8,678 nucleotides of DNA from DASZXJ01 sp035545895 (lineage in GTDB: Bacteria > Planctomycetota > Phycisphaerae > Tepidisphaerales > Tepidisphaeraceae). The first letter of the stretch is position 1. Each line of letters starts with the position of its first letter. Made by a program: the position numbers and the translations under genes. Location: NCBI GenBank assembly GCA_035545895.1, contig DASZXJ010000088.1, positions 1 to 8,678 on the forward strand, read 5' to 3'. Of this stretch, positions 6,417-8,678 are shown in pieces. Below the pieces are notes generated by a model that searched no databases, had not been told where the DNA came from, and saw nothing but the letters and a program-made list of their open reading frames with translations.

Positions 6417-8590
6417 TGACGGGGCCTCAGATCGTAGAGATAAATCGTTCCCCCGATCACATCGGTCGGGGTTAGTTGTCGATAGACCTCGTATCGATCG
6501 CCATACACGCCTTGAAGTTTGGTCGCGCTGATCGCCAGCACATATTTGCTTGCCAGCGTTGGGTCCAAAGCGCCCTGGGGCAGGGGGACATAATTGATTC
6601 CGAAGAATTTGGGGTCGTTTACATTTTCGTCGAAATACGCCAAAGCGAGCGGCGCATTGTCGTGCTCGCGCTGCCACTTGGCGAGATTGACCAGATCCTG
6701 TCCCCAGTCGAGATTAGAATCGCCCAGCAGGCTGAGTCCGCCTCGCTCGCCGCCAAACATCATGCTGAAATACGCAATATAGTCCGGCCAGGCGATCAGC
6801 GTTTCCACCACAAGCAAAAGGCCCAAAATCGCCAGGTTTCTGGCGGCCTTGGACTTCCAATAGGTGACGGTCCGGCCCAGCAATACCGCCGCCGCGATGT
6901 ACATGAATGGGTAGACGCACAACACATGGCGCAATCCGATATTCAGATTCGCCAGCATGACCGATGCCATGTAAATCACAAACGGCACGAGCAGGCACGC
7001 CAGCGGCCAGACGAATTCACGCCATTGTGATTTGCGTTGTCGCCACAGTTTGATTCCGAAATACAGAGAGACGCCGAGCGCGATCGAGGTGGCAATCGGC
7101 GTCTTGAAAAGCATGGCCAGCGGAAAGTAATACCACCAGCCGCTGAGCTTCACCTGCTCCATCAGGTAACTGCCGCGCAGGATCGAGCGGGCATGAACGA
7201 ACAACACGCCATGCAGCCAGGCGGAAGGCATCACCTTCAGCCGATTGAGTATATTCCATACCGCGATAAAGCCGTCAGGAGTGTCTTCGCCGACGGTCAT
7301 CCAATAACTTCGAATGCCCATCTGATGTACCCATCGGTGCATGCGATCGCGCGTGTTGTATATCCAGACATAAGTTTGAACGAGCTGCTGGCGAAAGGCT
7401 GGATCCTGCGCCTGCTGTGCGCCAGTGGGAGAATTCAAAAAATTGCGAACTTCATCGCGGCCAGTAATGATTTCTCCTTCCCACTTGGTCCACTGATCGA
7501 TCCCGGTTTGCAAGTCGGAGCGAAAATGGTCCGACACCTTGGCGGCTGCGAGTTGTGCTTTCAAGTCGTTCAGCGATTTGTGATATGCTTCAATATCCTG
7601 CGACAAATCCTGAACCACCGATTCAAGCGGGACATTGATGTCAAATGGCTCAAGTCCCTTGGGCGGATGAGCAACGGTGTAAATGTTCTCCACCGCTTGG
7701 TATTTGATCAGGTCTGTATTGAATTGAACGGTTGGATCGGACGATGGATTGAATCGAAATCCGTAAGTCGCCCAAACCGAAACATAGCTTATGAGTGATA
7801 TCGCAATCATCAACGCCACAGCCGCGGTTGATTTTTGCAGTATTCCGGTCAGGTTGCGCCCCAGCACTTTCCATGGCCGGGGCAACAGAATTCGTATTCC
7901 AAAGACGACGATCAGCATCGGGCCAAACAAAAGCGCCGAGAATTTAATGTTGACTGAAGCCGCGATCACCAATGTCAGAGCGACGCCGTTGAGCCATGTT
8001 AAGTTCCGCCCGATGCACCAGCAGACATAAAATGTTGCGAGCATCATCAAAGCCATCGGCACATCGTTTTTGACCAGCGCCGCATGCCCTAGCAAATTGG
8101 GGTCGAGCGCAAATAATACCGTGGCAATAACGGCCGCATAAGGCCCCAGCAATTGCCAAGTCCAAACAGCAATCAGTACACCAAGACCCATTCCGACCAG
8201 CACCATCATGGCACGGGAACGCATGAGGAATTGCAGTCCGTCATTGCCCGGAGTGCGGTAAAGGGTGTCGGCGGTGAACAGCCACTGTTCGTTGGTGTTC
8301 TGCGCCATATCCGTCCAATGTTTGCTCTCCCAATCGACTTTCAGGGCATCTGATCCATTGGGAAGTGCAGCCCAATACTGCCAAAGCGGCGGGTCCTCAA
8401 AATTCATCCGAAAATCGTGCTTTTGCAGGTGGACCCATGCCGCCAGCGCGTGCATCGGTTCATCGTATGTTGCGCTTTTGGTTCGAATTGCCGAGTATGA
8501 AAGAATGCCAAACAGCGCAATCAGCAGGCAGCAGATTGCCAGCGGAATCGGATGTGAAACTCTCTTCCAGACGGGCCAAGCATTGCTCAT
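6413..8590 (-). CDS. GT-C glycosyltransferase A, PMT/GT39-like integral membrane protein
   Basis: The product has 725 residues and the largest loop of the three paralogs. Membrane helix 1 lies at about 14-35, followed by ATYDEP (D43-E44), FEDPPLWQYW at 64-73, GHAALVKNDV (H169, K174-D176), GLRHVLCVYPF at 552-562, and LLGDSNLDWGQDL at 621-633. The C-terminal soluble part ends with GGTIYLYDL, as in B. About eleven hydrophobic segments are visible. Residues about 281-455 are hydrophilic and include a helical, possibly coiled-coil stretch at 325-350. The start ATG at 8590 shares its A with the stop of the upstream gene (TGATG), and AAGGG at 8598-8594 precedes it as a weak Shine-Dalgarno. Membership in the GT-C superfamily is clear; a specific name such as ArnT or Pmt is not justified. 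Confidence 0.86.
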   Translation of the reverse strand: MSNAWPVWKRVSHPIPLAICCLLIALFGILSYSAIRTKSATYDEPMHALAAWVHLQKHDFRMNFEDPPLWQYWAALPNGSDALKVDWESKHWTDMAQNTNEQWLFTADTLYRTPGNDGLQFLMRSRAMMVLVGMGLGVLIAVWTWQLLGPYAAVIATVLFALDPNLLGHAALVKNDVPMALMMLATFYVCWCIGRNLTWLNGVALTLVIAASVNIKFSALLFGPMLIVVFGIRILLPRPWKVLGRNLTGILQKSTAAVALMIAISLISYVSVWATYGFRFNPSSDPTVQFNTDLIKYQAVENIYTVAHPPKGLEPFDINVPLESVVQDLSQDIEAYHKSLNDLKAQLAAAKVSDHFRSDLQTGIDQWTKWEGEIITGRDEVRNFLNSPTGAQQAQDPAFRQQLVQTYVWIYNTRDRMHRWVHQMGIRSYWMTVGEDTPDGFIAVWNILNRLKVMPSAWLHGVLFVHARSILRGSYLMEQVKLSGWWYYFPLAMLFKTPIATSIALGVSLYFGIKLWRQRKSQWREFVWPLACLLVPFVIYMASVMLANLNIGLRHVLCVYPFMYIAAAVLLGRTVTYWKSKAARNLAILGLLLVVETLIAWPDYIAYFSMMFGGERGGLSLLGDSNLDWGQDLVNLAKWQREHDNAPLALAYFDENVNDPKFFGINYVPLPQGALDPTLASKYVLAISATKLQGVYGDRYEVYRQLTPTDVIGGTIYLYDLRPRQ

Positions 8591-8678
8591 CAGCCCTTAA
8601 AGTGACGAGCGGAAGCGAAAAGATCAAGTGCGCTCCGTTGGGCATCGAATAATCGGTACTGGTGCAGTTTGATGTGGC
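8590..8678 (-). CDS. 3' end of an unidentified gene upstream in the cluster (5' end outside window)
   Basis: On the minus strand the frame from 8676 to 8590 is open for 28 codons and ends in TGA at 8592-8590. Its visible tail includes HQYRLFDAQRSALDLFASARHF and looks protein-like, with a mix of charged and hydrophobic residues. The stop overlaps the start codon of glycosyltransferase A by one base (TGATG). This matches the tight coupling at every other junction of the cluster and is the main reason to accept it as a real gene. The tail is too short to name a family. By analogy with similar clusters it could be a polyprenyl-phosphate sugar synthase or another sugar enzyme, but nothing visible supports that. 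The competing frame ending inside gene A (8645-8460) lacks such support. Confidence 0.6.
   Translation of the reverse strand, partial: HIKLHQYRLFDAQRSALDLFASARHFKG

Noticed and set aside
6417..6677. An 87-residue N-terminal extension of glycosyltransferase B
   Set aside because: It lies wholly inside gene A in another frame, is rich in Arg and Cys, and the ATG at 6416 gives an N terminus that aligns with protein A residue by residue.
7037..7798. A 253-codon open frame on the + strand
   Set aside because: It is antisense to glycosyltransferase A, has no recognisable domain or ribosome binding site, and gene A's motifs are unambiguous.
1610..8590. Naming the three enzymes ArnT (lipid A aminoarabinose transferase) or protein O-mannosyltransferase
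   Set aside because: Only superfamily motifs are visible; there is no MIR domain, no arn genes nearby and no sign of the substrate.

Overview
The window looks like a piece of a free-living bacterial chromosome of moderate GC content. Planctomycetota is my best guess. It rests on the style of the multi-paralog GT-C sugar-transferase cluster, the LexA-like XRE-S24 regulator and the abundant heptamer repeats. No rRNA or other marker is present to prove it, and Acidobacteriota or Verrucomicrobiota are not excluded.

Left part (1-1574, + strand). The window opens with the last 40 codons of what looks like an IS630-type transposase. A short non-coding stretch follows with a candidate promoter and a perfect 12-bp palindrome lying over the likely start codon of the next gene. 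That gene encodes an XRE helix-turn-helix protein fused to a LexA/S24 autoprotease-type domain. Close behind it is a small membrane protein with an HExxH zinc-protease motif. Two arrays of degenerate 7-nt repeats are embedded in this gene pair. One is an inverted G-rich/C-rich pair inside the regulator's interdomain linker. The other fills the whole gap between the two genes and supplies the ribosome binding site, start codon and first codons of the metalloprotease-like gene.

Right part (1610-8678, - strand, read right to left). This is a tightly packed, apparently translationally coupled cluster. It contains the 3' end of an unidentified gene, GT-C glycosyltransferase A (725 aa), glycosyltransferase B (706 aa), a class I SAM-dependent methyltransferase (up to 257 aa) and glycosyltransferase C (637 aa). 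Junctions are TGATG, ATGA, a 2-nt gap (if a TTG start is used) and ATGA. A and B keep several motifs at identical residue numbers, so they are probably products of tandem duplication. C is more diverged. All three share an acidic pair in the first loop, a KND motif, a GLRH/GIRH motif and a C-terminal extracytoplasmic domain with LLGDSNLDWGQDL. They differ in the active-site loop around the PPL motif and in the size of a large central loop. The cluster probably makes or attaches a cell-surface glycan or modifies proteins or lipids with sugars from polyprenyl-phosphate donors. The methyltransferase would act on a sugar or lipid intermediate.

The two halves converge at 1575-1609 with no recognisable terminator. 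No tRNA, rRNA or CRISPR array was seen, and no stretch above 300 bases lacks a gene.
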